Shown here: in pieces, positions 63,321 through 64,000 of the stretch | Numbering within the stretch: the stretch's first letter is position 1 | Layout: each line of letters opens with the position of its first letter | Assembly: GCA_002070185.1 (NCBI GenBank) | Contig: MWCT01000006.1 | Location: 5,001-69,000, forward strand | DNA: 64,000 nt | Source: a candidate division BRC1 bacterium ADurb.Bin183 | GTDB taxonomy: Bacteria > Sumerlaeota > Sumerlaeia > MWCT01 | Direction: 5' to 3' | Made by a program: the position numbers and the translations under genes | The notes under the pieces: generated by a model | The model's input: the letters and a program-made list of their open reading frames with translations, nothing else | Database searches by the model: none | What the model was told of the DNA's origin: nothing

Positions 63321-63361
63321 GGCTTTAATATTATTAATGATATATTTTCAGGAGGGTCATT

Positions 63362-64000
63362 ATGAAGGTTCTCGTCTTGAACAGCGGCAGCTCATCAGTC
63401 AAATTCCAGTTCTATGATACAAGTCTGGAAGCCATCAAAGGCGGCAGCGAAAAACAACTCGCAAAAGGAATTGTCGAAAAAATTGGAGAAAAAACATCCA
63501 TTCGGAAAATTGAATGCAACGGCAAGCCGCCCTACAAAAAAGAAGACCCCATCGCAGATCATACGCAAGCCATCCGAACAATCATTGATATGCTTTCCGA
63601 TTCCGAATATGGCATCATCAAAGATAAAACGGAGATTGACGCCGTGGGGCATCGCGTCGTTCATGGCGGAGAAACCTTCACCCACTCCTGCCTGATTGAT
63701 GAGAAAGTCTATGATAAAATCAAGGAGTGTATCCCGCTGGCGCCTCTCCACAACCCCCACAATATAAAAGGGTACGAAATCTCAAGAGATCTCCTCGGCA
63801 AAACCCCGCACGTGGCAGTCTTTGACACAGCGTTCCACCAAACCATGGCTCCCTCTGCATTCATCTACGCCCTGCCCTATGATTATTATGAAAAAAAGCG
63901 CATCCGCCGTTATGGATTTCACGGCACCTCCCACCGTTTTGTCGCCCGACGAGTGGGAAGACTCTTCAACCTTGCCAAAGATGCCTTTAATGTCATAACC
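63362..64000 (+). CDS. ackA: Acetate kinase (3' partial)
   Basis: The first 213 residues of a kinase interconverting acetyl-phosphate and acetate with ATP. The start is KVLVLNSGSSSVKFQFYD, with the phosphate-binding NSGSSS. GHRVVHGGE, ECIPLAPLHNPHN, VAVFDTAFHQTM and RYGFHGTSH are characteristic, and the catalytic Asp of FDTAFH is present. The ATG has an AGGAGGG SD. The frame runs off the window end; about 190 residues should follow. A partner pta is not in view. Confidence 0.97.
   Translation, partial: MKVLVLNSGSSSVKFQFYDTSLEAIKGGSEKQLAKGIVEKIGEKTSIRKIECNGKPPYKKEDPIADHTQAIRTIIDMLSDSEYGIIKDKTEIDAVGHRVVHGGETFTHSCLIDEKVYDKIKECIPLAPLHNPHNIKGYEISRDLLGKTPHVAVFDTAFHQTMAPSAFIYALPYDYYEKKRIRRYGFHGTSHRFVARRVGRLFNLAKDAFNVIT

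Overview
The window comes from the chromosome of a diderm (Gram-negative-type) bacterium. It carries BamA with an OmpH/Skp-like chaperone, lipoprotein and Sec signal peptides, a Tat translocase subunit and ArnT-like envelope glycosyltransferases. Base composition is neither strongly AT- nor GC-rich. TTG and GTG starts are common, and Shine-Dalgarno (SD) sites of the AGGAGG type are easy to see. The lineage cannot be fixed from this sequence. The mix of large modular secreted proteins with dockerin-like tails, a Ser/Thr kinase fused to a cyclic-nucleotide domain, an ATP-cone uridine kinase and a CHASE2 cyclase suggests an uncultured, poorly annotated phylum rather than a well-studied proteobacterium or firmicute. 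No prophage, insertion sequence, plasmid gene or CRISPR array was seen.

Layout. 1-3.0 kb: end of tatC, a receiver/HATPase fusion and, convergent, a CCA-adding enzyme at the end of a minus-strand operon. That operon (to 6.0 kb) starts with an ATP-cone uridine-kinase-like protein followed by a deacetylase-like protein. 6.1-16.4 kb: a secreted two-module protein, a double GNAT acetyltransferase, a zinc-ribbon protein, a PglF/CapD-type nucleotide-sugar dehydratase, a CHASE2 adenylate cyclase and the bamA-ompH pair. 16.6-20.9 kb: a TPR membrane protein, a three-gene CUT1 sugar ABC importer without ATPase, and a DUF3795 protein. 20.9-34.7 kb: mostly housekeeping (rarA, nadE, rhomboid, tilS) mixed with carbohydrate enzymes (GHL10 lipoprotein, GH1 beta-glucosidase, sugar-isomerase-like barrel) and a CPBP protease.

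34.8-41.8 kb is a tight six-gene cluster: acidic PepSY-like exported protein, OmpR-type regulator, ArnT-like glycosyltransferase, sensor kinase, second ArnT-like glycosyltransferase, membrane-anchored metallophosphoesterase. It reads as an envelope-sensing and envelope-modification unit and is the best candidate for an undescribed system here. 41.8-48.1 kb holds the kinase/cNMP-domain fusion just downstream of a tRNA with a CAU anticodon (probably Ile2, the substrate of TilS, also encoded here), an exported MsrB-MsrA fusion, and a three-subunit molybdenum hydroxylase.

48.1-62.1 kb is rich in secreted proteins: kelch plus thioredoxin fold, a protein with two GspG-like tails, a protein sharing a module with the one at 6.1-7.8 kb, a lipoprotein, a frameshifted remnant with a dockerin-like end, a Tat-signal radical SAM enzyme of the AmmeMemoRadiSam family, and a 1473-residue repeat protein ending in a dockerin-like motif and a clear terminator. 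62.2-64 kb: apt, 5-formyl-THF cyclo-ligase and the start of ackA.

Functional links are inferences from gene order and family knowledge; nothing here was tested by database search.
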